Positions 46,307 to 57,860 of a DNA stretch of 64,000 bases are shown piece after piece (within the stretch, counting starts at the first letter, position 1; each line of letters starts with the position of its first letter). Below the pieces are notes generated by a model. The model did not search any database and was not told where the DNA came from. It saw only the letters and a list, made by a program, of their open reading frames with translations. This DNA comes from Epiperipatus broadwayi (taxonomy: Eukaryota > Onychophora > Udeonychophora > Euonychophora > Peripatidae). The translations under genes were made by a program, and so were the position numbers. The DNA lies in NCBI GenBank assembly GCA_028023455.1, contig JAQFVV010006305.1, positions 2,345,001 to 2,409,000 of the forward strand. The letters are read 5' to 3'.

Positions 46307-46353
46307 ATGTCGGAGCTTTCCAGTTTAAAAGCAGAATTAATTGCAAGATTTTG
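46307..46353 (+). other. Possible short first coding exon
   Basis: ATG at 46307 opens MSELSSLKAELIARF and is followed at 46354 by GTATGT, a good donor. The peptide looks protein-like (amphipathic, SLKAEL), and the preceding 300 bp contain no TATA-like signal I trust. No following exon could be joined, so this is only a candidate for a gene nested in the QTRT2 intron or for a leader exon of block B. Confidence 0.25.
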
Positions 46354-46994
46354 GTATGTTTTAAAATATTTATTATTCTACAATTTGGAAAAATTAAATA
46401 AGTATTTTAATTACAGAAGTTTTATAAATATGAAAATTTGCTTTTTAAAAAAGAAGAAGTTTAAATTAAAGTAAAATGTTAAAGTTATTAACATAGTTTA
46501 ATATTTCCGTTTATAATTTTAATAAAAAAATATAGTATTGATTGATATTTAACTTTGCAATGCCAGTAATATATTTGCTAGTTAATTTGTTTACCATTTG
46601 GATAATAAAAACAGTCTTCAAATAATTAATCAAAGCTATTTTCTAATTTTATCGTCAGTTTGGAATGATTAAATTAATTGCTATAATTAGTATTCCTAGA
46701 TTTAAGCGTGGATAAATAAATATTAGCATGGATGTGATAAACTTGGAACAGTTTTAATAGAGAAATGTAGAAATTAATAACTTATGAAAAAACATTTTCA
46801 TTTAAACTCTGCGTGTCATGTTTTGGAATTGTTTCATGTTTATGGAGCCACGTAAAATCGTTAATCTAATAGTGCTTATAATAACTAATACAAATGGATA
46901 AAATTACATGTATGGAATTCAACTATAATTGTAGCTATTACTTCGTATATTTATTGTTCGACACATCGTACATGGATTTCACGGATCATATTTG

Positions 46995-47120
46995 TAGTTA
47001 TAAAATGCTATACAATTTAATTTGTGATACACACACCTGCTAGAATTCATGTATTGAACTATAATATGCTATACATTTAATTTATATCACACACACACCT
47101 GTTAGATTTTATGTATTTGA
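46995..47120 (+). repeat. Two-unit direct repeat in block B
   Basis: ATGCTATACAATTTAATTTG, then ACACACACCTGCTAGAATTC, is repeated as ATGCTATACATTTAATTTAT, then ACACACACCTGTTAGATTTT, with a period of about 62 bp, close to the spacing of the hairpin array further on. Confidence 0.75.
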
Positions 47121-47152
47121 TGAATAATGCATTACTTTAATTTTATCGTTAG

Positions 47153-47175
47153 ATGAACTTGCATGTGAAGTTCAT
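47153..47175. repeat. Perfect 8-bp hairpin
   Basis: ATGAACTT-GCATGTG-AAGTTCAT, directly after the two-unit direct repeat and possibly a third, diverged unit of the same series. Confidence 0.75.
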
Positions 47176-47547
47176 AAGTTATATTTTATTAAGTTTAAAT
47201 TAATAGGGGTTGAATAAAATACTTATTCAAGAGAATAGCGCTTGCGAAAAAGCTTGAAAAGTACTAAATGAATTTATGAGATGTATCAATTTTTATGAGG
47301 TATTTTGTGAGTCTTTCCAGATTTCTATTCCTATACTAATATTACTTATATTATATTACATATGTTTTATCTTAAGCAAGATAAGTTAGTACATTAGTTG
47401 TCCTGATTAGCGTAACATTTTATTATGCAAGAACCCACATTTGCTAAAATGTTAGTGTTTTCTGAATGGTCAGAATAACTGAGGAGGATGATTTTGCACT
47501 TTAATGTGAAGTAAATAGTAATGTTGTTTTATAATGTTAAAAGGCAT

Positions 47548-47735
47548 TAATCTGTGCCGGTGGTTAATCCGCAGATTACTTAATTGCCATTTTTTGTATT
47601 TTACACTCATTCCTGTGCTGGTGATTAATCCGCGGAATTGTGTAATTATACTTATTACTTTATGATGGTGTATAAATCCACAAAGCGTTTAGTGTTATTT
47701 AATTCCTATGTGTAGATGAATGCATCCACAGGAAT
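47548..47735 (+). repeat. Array of four hairpins with conserved loop and covarying arms
   Basis: Units at 47548-47578 (TAATCTG..CAGATTA), 47609-47638 (ATTCCTGTG..CGCGGAAT), 47658-47685 (CTTTATG..CACAAAG) and 47702-47735 (ATTCCTATGTG..CACAGGAAT). The central part is conserved (GGTGGTTAATCC, GGTGATTAATCC, GGTGTATAAATCC, GATGAATGCATCC) whereas the outer arms differ but remain complementary. Spacings are 61, 49 and 44 bp. Confidence 0.75.
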
Positions 47736-49130
47736 ATGGTTTTACTTCATAGATATAAGTTGGGCAAAGTATTTTAGTTATTCTGCTAAATCATCTTCTT
47801 CCATTTGTAAGTATAATTTATAAGTTAGATTATTAAATTGTAGCAGGACATTCTATTCAAGTTACCTCATAATAATTAACTGTTGGTTGATTATTATTTA
47901 CCTGAATGTAAGTTTAAATTTTCACTTTATTTAATGATTGCATTATAGCTAAATCCTACAGATATAATATTATTTATTATATTATTATAAGTTTACGGTA
48001 TAGATTTATTGAATCTGGAAATGACATTAGATGTTTCATGAGTTGATGTTGAATTTAGTATAATTTCCTCAATACATTCATTATATCAAATTGAAATATA
48101 AGGTATGATTAGGTTTTTAAAAAACCGTACCTATGATATGTTATTGAAGAAAGTCGATGGAATTATAATTTATTTATTTTATTTGTTTATTTATGTCTTT
48201 AATTATAACATTAGAATTAATTACTTATTATTCATAAATTTGTAAATAAACGTTGATTTATAATTAAACTTACTGTGCCGTTGCTATTTGTCATTCGTAA
48301 AATCAGAAATCATAAACCTTGGATAGAGCATACATTGAAGTACATACTATCATCAACATGATATAAGAGTTTAGTGATATTTTGAGAAAACATTTGGATG
48401 CTTTTCGTCTTTGGTAGTTTATGATGTGTAAGGTACAATAAAATCCCATTTACCTTTTCCATCATTTTAGCTTTGCGTAGTTGATTCTAGTATACAATAT
48501 AAATTGATTATTAAACCTGTAAACAGATTTACCAGATAATGACATGATTGAATATATTTACTTAACGTTTTTAAATTGTCATTTGTCAGTATAATAAGAG
48601 TCTCAGTGATATAGTAAACTATAAAAAAAGAACCCAAGTATTTATGTTTATTTATTGCAAAGCTTTACCTGGACTAGCATTTGTATTAAAAATCATATAG
48701 ATGGTTTAAAATTTCATAATCTTATGTAGTTCCACAAATTATGCCATCTTGTACATGGTCGGCCATCGGGTCTCATACAATGAAAATCGCAAATTAAGGT
48801 TTGAAAGATAATAACATTACATACTTATAATTTGTTTAATGTATTTTATCATACTACTATGATAGGTCTTCGCGGTACACCCTGGCTGCGATCAAATTAA
48901 ATCATAAAAAGTTTGTTATATCATTGGTTTGGTCTGTGGTAAGTTGCTCCAGATGTTGGTTGTGGTCTTTGGTGCATAATATAGATAGCATGATATGCTT
49001 TTGGTTACAGCTCTTAATAGCTGACAATGTGCAGCGGGAATTGATCGGTGATCGAGGTTACAATTCTTAGCGCATTTATATTTTGGTGATATTATGTAGT
49101 TGGGACAACAATCGAACGGTTACAATATAT

Positions 49131-49734
49131 ATATATTTACTATTGTATTTTATAACAAGTAAAAGAAAAATTTCAAAATTATTGTCTCTGACTGTAGATC
49201 ATCGATTTTAAACTTTTTTTGCTATAGAACACAATAAAATTTGTATGGAACATTTATATGAAATTTATATTCTTTGTACTGAAAAAAACAAACCATTAAA
49301 CAAATACCAATGCATAAGTGTTTATTTAATGAAGTAAATTAAAAATTGCAGTTTTATTTTTCTATAACTACAATATTCATTATAAATATACTAAAATAAG
49401 TAATTATATTAAACCAACAACAATAAATAAAGTTTTAATAAAATCAATAATCTATGATAAAATATAAATTGCATTAATAATTTTTTATGGAACATTAGTT
49501 CAATTCTCATGAAAATGTAGCACACTGGAGAACAGTTTAATTTGAAGATAATTTTAAAAGTCTAAATTGGAAAATGTCTAAAAATAAATGGTATTTATTT
49601 GAATGATGTTAGATTTATTAACGATATGGTATTTTTGCAGTAGACTTATATGATTTACTGTCAAAAATTCATAAACATTATTTAGTTGGTGTGAAGTATA
49701 AAGTCAAAACAGGCAAAAACTCACTATACATATT
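49131..49734. other. AT-rich stretch, no gene seen
   Basis: Nothing recognised. Confidence 0.5.
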
Positions 49735-49945
49735 ACCACACACAGCAAGCTAGAGTAATCAATGGATTCCAGAACCCATCTAGTGCCTACTCATCCAATA
49801 TCCCCAGATTAGTTTTTGGCTTGTGGCCTTCGTCAGTGAGAAGCCTTGGATCTGAGAGCTCTGCACCTAGATCTTAGGATTTTTGTCTGTTTTAACAACA
49901 GTTATAAGCAAGCATAAGAAATGGTGATCATGTGAAGTATAAAGT
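49735..49945 (+). repeat. Dispersed repeat family F2, copy 3 (with extra middle part)
   Basis: Starts GCAAGCTAGAGTAATCAATG and ends AAGCAAGCATAAGAAATGGT then GATCATGTGA, like copies 1 and 2, but has about 120 bp between these blocks that is less AT-rich and includes a hammerhead-like motif on the minus strand. Copies 1 and 2 may be internally deleted relative to this one. Confidence 0.75.
49806..49836 (-). ncRNA. Hammerhead-like motif in F2 copy 3
   Basis: Minus strand: CTGACGAAGGCCACAAGCC then AAAAACTAATC. CTGACGA fits CUGANGA; the GGC/GCC stem follows after one A; GAAA has become AAAA. A related stretch (TTGACGAAGGCC, then GAGAAATTAGTC) is at 61366. Confidence 0.35.
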
Positions 49946-51304
49946 ATGAAAATAATTAAAACTGAAAAAGTGTTTCAAAATATTTGTTTTAGCAAAAACA
50001 TAATTACTCTGGAAAATTATAAGGTATTTAATATCAAATAAGGCAAATAAAAGAAATGTAAAACTATCAAATTTTAGCAATAAAAGAAATATGTTTTTAT
50101 GCCTAAAAATGAAAAGCTAATGTTTTAAAAAGCTCTTACAGCATGAAATGTGTTTGAATTTTAAAATGAAATAAAGATTGCAATTGGCTCTTAAGAAATT
50201 CAAAAAGAAATATGTTGAAAATAACAAAGAAGGATAAAAAAAGAATGGTTTTCAAATTAAAATGGTATTTTTTTATATTGTTCCAAAAAAATTAAATGAT
50301 GAGTTTAGGCACATTAAAACAAGGAGTGGCAATTGATGCACTTAGATCTTTGATAGAAAACGTCATTTTGAAAGTATATAATTTGGGTTAGGATGAAAAA
50401 TGTACAAATTATTATGAAAAATGATATCTTATGATCTTTGTGAAAAAAATATTGGAAAGACTTTTGCCCTTTAGTAATACCAATGATGATTATGAAGAAA
50501 GATAATATTTTAAAAAATGATTTAATTATAAAATTGTTTTTAATTTCTGTATATAGTGAGATTCTGATAATATGAAAGTAAATGTATATTAAATTTTTGA
50601 TTTTTAAACTGATAAACAAAAAAAACAACAATGTTAAAACTTGTTTTCCAGTGGGATATATTTTGTTTTATTACTAGAATTTAAATCTTATTTAAATTTT
50701 TTTTCCTGTGAGTGATTTATTTCTTTTCCCAAGGGAGCAAAACAAAAGCTGCTGAATATTTTAGTAAATGGAATCTTCTTGGTCTTGAATAACAAAATCT
50801 TAAAAATTGTACTGCCACACTTTTTTAGTTCTTTAAATTAAAGTTAAAAAGATTAAGGATTAGAAAAGTATATTTCCTTGGGGAGGGAGGGGGAGGATAA
50901 AAATAGAAATCTAAAATGAAAAATAATTTTTTTTACATAAAACATACTGTTTATCAAAAGTTCAAGTTTAGGCTTTAATTGTTAAAAAAGTAGGTTAATG
51001 TAAATTATGAGTTTAAAGTGAATTGGAATATGCTCCTCATATGTCATATTATTTGATCAATCCAAATTAAGCTATTAACCTGGGATTCTTTAACTTATAA
51101 TAGTTGGATATTCTTACTGACTATTATAAATGTCACTAAATCTATTACTTCCTTTATTTTGCAGTAATATTTTATATAAATACAATTTATACACTTTACT
51201 GCAAACATTTTATAGCAAAATATTTTTATTATATATATATTTCAATTGTTCTGTATTCCTCAGTTCTACTATTATTTCAGTGTTTTAATAATTAAAAAAA
51301 AAAT
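49946..51304. other. AT-rich stretch, no gene seen
   Basis: The minus-strand open frame at 50314-50631 consists of Phe/Ile-rich low-complexity sequence and is not called. A G-rich run (GGGGAGGGAGGGGGAGG) is at 50880-50896. Confidence 0.5.
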
Positions 51305-51995
51305 GAAATAGTAGTAGTGTGGAAGACTGCAGGACAGTCAAAATGTCAGATTGTGTGTACATGCTACTAATAAAGAAATCAAAAAAGTGGTTCCTAGAAC
51401 CCAAATTCATAGACTTTTTGCTGAAATCTAACCTCTCCTCTCTACCAATGAACTACTTTCTTGTGTGGCAAAGAGGCTTCAACAATCTCAACCCCCTGTG
51501 TCAGTTGTGTTCTTTGGCAGATGAAACGATCGCTCATATCATCCGTACATGTCCAGCTCTTGGTCCAGTTAGGATGTTCATCAATGAAAAGGTCTCCTGT
51601 GATTACAGATATGTCCTATTTATACAAAATGCCATAAAGTCAGGTATTTTTTCAAGAATCAGATTATCTGTGTTTTTTTCTTTTGCAATCTGGCTTGTCA
51701 GATGTAAATACATTTTCAGTGACTCAAATCTAAATATACTGGAATACTTCATAAAACTTTTAAAGGTTTTTGCCTCAGAGATCGCATGTTAGCTCCCAAA
51801 TGGCTATATACGGAATCCTGAAAATTGGTGAATTTTACAGGACTGAATTTTCCATAGACTTTAACTGAAATACCCACTCTCCAATGGATTAAAGACCACT
51901 CGCTCCACAGTTTCAAGACAATCAGGTTTTCTGTAATTTTTTTTGTATCTAAAGTTCTAATAAATATATTTTTTGAAGAAAAAAAAATTTTTTTT
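51305..51995 (+). mobile_element. 3' end of a second L1/Tx1-like LINE
   Basis: A 157-codon open piece with a zf-RVT motif is followed by about 180 bp of 3' UTR, AATAAATATATTTTTTGAAG and an A run at about 51980: the same 3' layout as the LINE at 43.4 kb but a different sequence. The 5' junction lies next to a GGAAGACTGCAGGACAGTCA motif. Confidence 0.8.
51319..51792 (+). pseudogene. LINE ORF2 C-terminal fragment with zf-RVT
   Basis: After a start that is not homologous, the frame reads FIDFLLKSNLSSLPMNYFLV, then the zinc motif CQLCSLADETIAHIIRTC (C-X2-C-X8-H-X4-C) and CPALGPVRMFINEKV, then FFSFAIWLVRCKYIF. The same positions in the 43.8-kb LINE read CLLCKSGDETFQHLFEEC and FGQIRARVF, so both come from one broad clade but are only distantly related. 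The zf-RVT domain helps the ORF2 protein bind RNA or DNA. Everything upstream (endonuclease, RT) is missing, so the fragment is not functional. Confidence 0.8.
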
Positions 51996-52861
51996 TAGTT
52001 ATAAAATATTTGAAGTAAGGTATATAATTTGTATTTATATTGCTAACTAATACGGGATGGATTGTTTATATGCCAGATATCTGAAAAAAAAAAAAAATCA
52101 TGCCTAATTGATTCCAAAATTTAACTTTCAGCTTCAAGCCAGAGGTTGTAGCCATTATAGGCAAACATGCTAATCACTATATTGTGAGAGAGGATTAATT
52201 ATTTTTAATATTTTATAAGTATTGCAATGTAATAGTGCCCCAAATAAAGCAAGCTTGAGAATAAATGGAAAGCCCAAGAAAAAATTTGAAAGAAATAATT
52301 TGTAATAATTAATTTAAAATGAAAATTAGAAAATAAAATAACATATCCTATTGATGGAAATAAAAAGTAGGAAATTGTATAAGTACAAATGAAAATAGAC
52401 AAATAAAGAAAACATCAATAAGATTGTAGTGGCCAAATAGACTTTTAATTAAAATTCTATAGGAATAAATTTCGGAAAATGAGTTAATAAAATAATGTGT
52501 CTTTTATATTGATAAGAGAATATATTAGTAATAGTACTTAATTAAACTGAACTAGAATGATTTATTATAAAATTTGAAAACCAAAAACGTTTACATCAAT
52601 TTGAATAGAAAATGATAGGCATTATGGCTGGTATAGGGATAAAAAAAAAGAAGAACCTTTATACTGGACAAAAATAGAAAACATAGACATTTTAGCAGGG
52701 ATGAAGTTAAAACAAAGGAAAGGAAATTATAATTGATTTTATAATCATTATTGATTTTAATAGTGCAGAAAATATTTCAGAAAGATTTACAAAAATTATT
52801 AGATAGAGCATATGATTTATTAGCAGCAAAAGTAAAACATGGGTTTATAGTTTGTTTTCTA
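51996..52861. other. AT-rich stretch, no gene seen
   Basis: AGAGGTTGTAGCCATTATAG near 52140 is slightly tRNA-like but lacks paired arms. The minus frame 52205-52402 is not called. Confidence 0.4.
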
Positions 52862-52930
52862 CCAGCAGTGATAATTGTTAAAACAGGCAAAACTCTTCAT
52901 ACATAGTGATCATGTGATGTTTATCAGTGA
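52862..52930 (+). repeat. Dispersed repeat family F2, tail-only copy 4
   Basis: GTTAAAACAGGCAAAACTC then AGTGATCATGTGATGTTTAT. The first part also precedes copy 3 (AAAACAGGCAAAAACTC at 49707), which places this stretch in the same family. Confidence 0.6.
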
Positions 52931-55284
52931 TAGTTACATGATATATTTAATTGAACTTTTATTTTTACTATAAAGGTGTGGTTAAACTACAGTCACTGTG
53001 GCCTTTTCTCCTATAACTAATAATAACTAGAAGTTTATTCGATGAATACTTAAGTTGGCATGATCAGCTGTCTGCAAAGTAAATCCTAGTTCGGTTGGAA
53101 AATTCCCAACGATTATACAGCCTAGCTCTAGGATATTAGCATGACTAGCAAATTCAGTATAACTATGTCATATTTTTTTCATATAATTATGTATTTGTGT
53201 ATATATTCTTATATACTGCATTTGTGGAAACATTATCTAATTGATATGTATTAAGAAAAAGTTTGACAAATAAAAAGAAAAAAATCTTGTCAGCTGTGGT
53301 TAGAAAAAATATATAGAAGTTATACTATAAAAAAAAATTGAATGAAACAAAAACAAAACGCTGTCAGCCATTTACAAGTTCTTCCATTAATTAGCCTGAG
53401 AGATCTTCCTCTACTAGATTTTTTTAAATTGGCTCTGAAATATCTATAGAAAACAAAATAAATTGTATATTATGTGTTTATTCTAAAAAAGAAAACGTTA
53501 CTTTAAATAAATATTTATTTGTTTTTTTTTTTTCATTTGACATTTAACTCTTCATTGAATTTATTTATTTATTTTTTAAAGAAATAGTAATTAAAAACTA
53601 GTTAAAGCTAAAAAAGAAGTTTCATTTATGTAAAAAAAAAAAAAGGCCATTTCACTTAAAAACTAAAAGCGAAAGTAATTTTATATGAATTCTGCTTTTA
53701 AATAAAAAGTAGTTTCCATTACAAAGATAAAAACATCAGTAGGATATAAACAGAAACATGGGAAAAAATGTGTTAAGTAAATTGTGCATCTTTGTTTTTA
53801 TATAGTATATATAAAGAATTCATAATCGTTTGGAGAAAATACAAGGGTGATGAAAAAGAATTTAAAAAAAGCTTTTGTAATCTAGTTCATTGCTTTATTG
53901 TTGCAGAGTTTATATGAAATTGAAGCAGAGAATCTCATCCATGATTTGGCCCTTCTGTTACTGCACACACAGGGCTTTGTTATAAGTGATAAACTGTTTT
54001 CTCTTTATATATATATATGAATATTATGGTTATTCCTCTTTTTTCTTTATGCATTTTTCTGCTTATGTATTATTATTAACAGTAACTGAAAATTATTATT
54101 TTTGGCTATTTCTATATATACACACAGATACAAGGACTTATAATACATGCATAAGCTATATCCTTTATACATATATATTGTCATGACTACCTTGCTACAT
54201 TCGTGTAAGGGTATATAGTATTTAAAGATGATAGAATTTTTTTACTTTTATTAGGTTAGTTGTAGTGTGATACTTTATCAAGAATTTCTTTATCAATAGT
54301 TTCTTAATCAATAATTTCTTACCTTTCCTTCACTTGGTACTTTGGAAAACAAATTTTGTAACTGTATTAAATCCTAAAAAAAGTTAGAATAGCATCTAGT
54401 TTTCAAGATTCATTCGCAAAGAGCAATCTAAGATTTGTTTTATGTGTTACCTATTGTAATCTTAGTTTCTCAGTGGATTAATTGTTTAGTAGAAGTATGT
54501 GCACAAACCGTAATTTGTTGCTTTTCAGTTTGTATATTTTATGTAAGTCAAAATTTTCTACCAATATATGTTTTCTATTAATGATGGTACAGAATATGAA
54601 AATATTTTTTAATAAATAAAATTAAGTTTTATAATGTATAACAAAGAAATACTTATATAACATGAAACCAACAAAAGCGGATGGCTATGTTATATGTATA
54701 TTACATTTTTGAATTTTTTGCACTTTATGTATGGCAAAAATTGTTTGTGAAAGTTTAGATTTACATAATTTGGATTTATTAAGAAGAGAATTACCTATAC
54801 AATTTATTAAAACACTTAATGATATCGTAATAAACAATGAAAGGATATTTAAATAATTCCTGAATGTTATCAATTTATTATAGTACTGTTAAAAAAAGCA
54901 CGAAGGCTTGGATTGTCCCTTTTGTGGTCAATAACATTTATGATTTATTTAAGTTTTAGCATTATAGAAATGAGTTTGCTATTAACTGAAAGGAGACCCT
55001 TTGATTCCTCTTGGAGGTCTTAAAGAAACCGAGCAGGGCAAATACCTAATGTCCACTGCATACATTCTTCTCGTTGCAGCTGTTATTACTATGTGATTAA
55101 TCATATAGTATACGAACATGGATTGGCTGTTCACCAGCACACATTAGCCAGCATAATAAGTTTATTGTCTTTTTACCTCTGAGTTTAAGATCAAGAAACA
55201 TCATGGTTTTTTTTCTCAGTTGCCTGATAAGGCAGAATGAATGTTTGTGTAAATGTTATTTTTCCAATAGATATATACAATTCT
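52931..55284. other. AT-rich stretch with two exon-like islands
   Basis: At 53898-53990, TTATTGTTGCAG precedes an open stretch reading SLYEIEAENLIHDLALLLLH and so on to a stop at 54016, without a donor. At 54960-55110 a less AT-rich patch ends TTCTCGTTGCAG. Neither matches the missing parts of QTRT2 nor any family I know. Other parts are featureless. A possible SINE relic (GTAAATCCTAGTTCGGTTGG) lies near 53080. Confidence 0.3.
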
Positions 55285-55394
55285 GACAGACAAAAATAAA
55301 TCATGGCCCTTATTCCCAGGAGACGGCCGAAGGCGGAGAGTGCTAAGAATCCCCTGATTGTGGACCCAGGCTGCCATTTGATGACGACTTTTTA

Positions 55395-56110
55395 TTTAGG
55401 TACTTACAACTGCGGATCACTTTCAAGTGAAGGATGATTGCAAGAATGAAGAACTGTCTTATATTAAATGGGACATTATTGTACTTTGTGAAGTTAGAAG
55501 AAAAGGTGCAGAGACAATTGATTTAAAAAGTGGACATGTACTCTGTTATAAAGGCACAAATATTGGAAATACAAATGGAGTAGGATTCATTATAAATAAA
55601 AAGTGATAACAAAATTGTGGAGATTGATGGTGTATTGGACAGAATGGCAATATTAGTTATACCTCTTAATAGCAGATAATTCAGTTTATGCCCCAACAAG
55701 TTTTCATAGTAATGAAGTAGTAGAATATTTTTATATGGATGTACAAAAGACTTTTGATCAGAGTAAACAATATTTTAAAAATTGTTATGGGAGACTTTAA
55801 TGCTAGAATTGGTAAACAAATGAAAGATGAAATTGCTGTAGGTAATTTTGGTTATGGTAATAGAAATGAGAGAGGACATAGACTTGTGGAGTTTGCAGAA
55901 AAAGAAAAACTTTGTATTATGAATTATTTTTTTTGAGAAAAATGTTAAAAGGAAATGAACATGGAAGTATCCAAATGAAGATACAGCAGAATTGGATTAT
56001 GTTTTGACTAACAGAAAATACATATTTCAAGATTGTAATGTTTTTAATAAATTTAACACAGGAAGCGATCATTGACTAGTAAGATGTAAGATACGTGTTA
56101 ATGCAAAACT
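55395..56110 (+). pseudogene. RTE APE-type endonuclease domain, frameshifted
   Basis: Blocks in order: TYNCGSLSSEG (family TYNVRSL); CEVRRKGAETIDLKSGHVLC then YKGTNIGNTNGVGFIINKK (E of the active site in EVRRKG); VYAPTSFHSNEVVEYFYMDV; MGDFNARIGKQMKDE and VGNFGYGNRNERGHRLVEFA (D-x-N catalytic pair); KWTWKYPNEDTAELDYVLTN; and FNTGSDH with the final His. All key residues are visible, but at least three shifts and several stops divide the frame, so the nuclease is not made. The open piece 55739-55936 covers the MGDFNARIG part. Confidence 0.88.
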
Positions 56111-56148
56111 AGAGAGATAAAAATTATTAAGAAAAACAATATTTAAAG

Positions 56149-57860
56149 TTGATATTCCTAATCTTTGAATTTAAATTAGAACTTACAAATCAGTTTCAAA
56201 TATTAGTAGATTTTGAATATGATTCAGATTTGAATGAAATTAATATGAAAATAATCAATACACTTTTAAAAACTGCAACAAAGGTAGCTAGTAGAAAAAA
56301 GAAGCAATTGACCAATAAAATTTCTACTGAGACTAGAGAATTTATGAAGAAAAGAAGGAATAACAAAAATGATGCATTAAGGATTGAATATCTCGAATTT
56401 TGTAAAATGGTGCGGAAAAGAATTGAAAATGATATAAGAAAGTATAACTGTGAACTAGCAAGGAAAACTGTAGAAGAGACTAAAAGCCTCAAGAGTGTAA
56501 AACAACATTTTGATATTGGTAGGAAATTTATATCTGTAATAAGAAAAGGAATTATTACTAAAAAGAGAAATGACATCATGAAATGGGTAGAAGACTTCTA
56601 TCAAGAATTATATAGCAATAAAAGACAAGTACCTCCTTTATCTATTACATCTTCTGAATTTCCCACAATTTTAAATGAAGAAGTGAGACATGTTACTAAA
56701 TGTATGAAGAAAGGAAAGGCTCCAGGTAATGGTGGAATTATAATTGATATATTAAAAGAAGCAGGTGAGGAAATAGATTTTTTTTAGCAAAGTTATATAC
56801 CAAATGTCTAAATGATAAAGATATACCAGATGATTGAAAGAATGCAGTATGAATATTTAAAAAAAGTGATAAAGAAGATATTACAAATTACAAACCTATC
56901 AGCCTTTTATCATTTTTATACAAAATTTTTACCAAGATAATTAATTACAACTCGTCTACAGAGAACATTGGATTTCCACCAACCAAGAGAACAAGCTGGA
57001 TTTAAAAGTGGTTTTATCACAGTAGATCATATCCAGGTATTGAGAGAAGTTATAGAAAGGACAAATGAATATGAGTTGCCATTATGCTTTGGATTTGTAG
57101 ATTATGAAAAGGCATTTGATTCTATAAACATTTCTTCAGTGATTAAAATATTGGATCATCAAGGTATAGATCAAGGATATTGTCATATTTTAAAGAATAT
57201 TTATAAAAATGCAACAGCAACAATTACATTACATAATGATACTGGGAAAGTCAATATTGAAAAGGGTGTAAGACAAAGTTACTTTATATCTCCAAAACTT
57301 TTTACAGCAGTGCTGCAAGAAGTATTTTGTGGATTGAAATAGGAAGCTAAAGGAGTGAAAGCAAATGGAGATTATTTAAGTCATTTAGATTTTGCAGATG
57401 TTGTAGTTGTTTTTGCAAATAATGCTTTAGTGCTGCAGGAAATGTTGCAGGAATTATCAGATGAAAGTAGGATTAAAGATAAATGTTAAGAAGACTAAAG
57501 TAATGTTTAATGGATTTTCTCAAAATATGAAAATAAAGATTGATTATGATGAGTTAGAAGAAGTTAGCAATTACAAATACCTTGGTCAGATTATTAATAC
57601 AGATTGGAAACATAATGGATGAAATTAATCATAGAATTAAACTTGGTTGGAGTGCTTTCAGCAGAAATAACTTGATACTAAAAGGAAATATGCCTATGTG
57701 TTTGAAAAGGGAGGTTTTTAATAAATGTGTTTTACCAGTTCTTACTTATGGATTTGAGACTTGGACACTTAATAGAAGAGCAATACAGAGACTTCAGACC
57801 ACTCAAAGAAGTATGGAGAGATGCATGTTGGGAGTAACAAGAAGAGATTGAAAATGCAAT
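56149..57860 (+). pseudogene. RTE reverse transcriptase and C-terminal domain, broken
   Basis: Three open pieces cover it. 56149-56787 has the linker and MKKGKAPGNGGIIIDILKEA. An intervening stretch reads NYKPISLLSFLYKIFTKII. 56968-57342 has QPREQAGFKSGFITVDHIQV, then FVDYEKAFDSI (first catalytic Asp) and GVRQSYFISPKLFTAVLQ. Next, HLDFADVVVVFANN is the catalytic FADD box with the second Asp changed to Val. 57582-57851 has KREVFNKCVLPVLTYGFETW and RAIQRLQTTQRSMERCMLGV, the typical C-terminal part of RTE proteins, continued in another frame by RHIARRDDN-like residues. The lost Asp and the stops show it is dead. The minus frame 56196-56579 is a shadow. Confidence 0.9.

Larger units (their letters stand above)
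45985..49130 (+). other. Less AT-rich non-coding block B with hairpin array
   Basis: About 3.1 kb richer in CpG than its surroundings, with no open frame above 70 codons that makes sense. Contents: a possible short first exon (46307-46353), a 64-bp direct repeat (46995-47120), a hairpin at 47153, a four-unit hairpin array (47548-47735), and a C+G-richer end (48.7-49.1 kb) finishing CGAACGGTTACA. Size, texture and GTTACA end agree with block A, but no long shared sequence is visible. The minus-strand frame 45983-46198 is a chance frame. Confidence 0.4.

Noticed and set aside
50314-50631. 105-codon minus-strand open frame as a membrane protein
   Set aside because: Hydrophobic runs come from AT-rich low-complexity DNA (poly-Ile/Phe codons); no start context, splice signal or family.
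53898-54015. Third QTRT2 exon
   Set aside because: The peptide does not match the IEGG/GGFLLDGF region that should follow, and there is no donor at its end.
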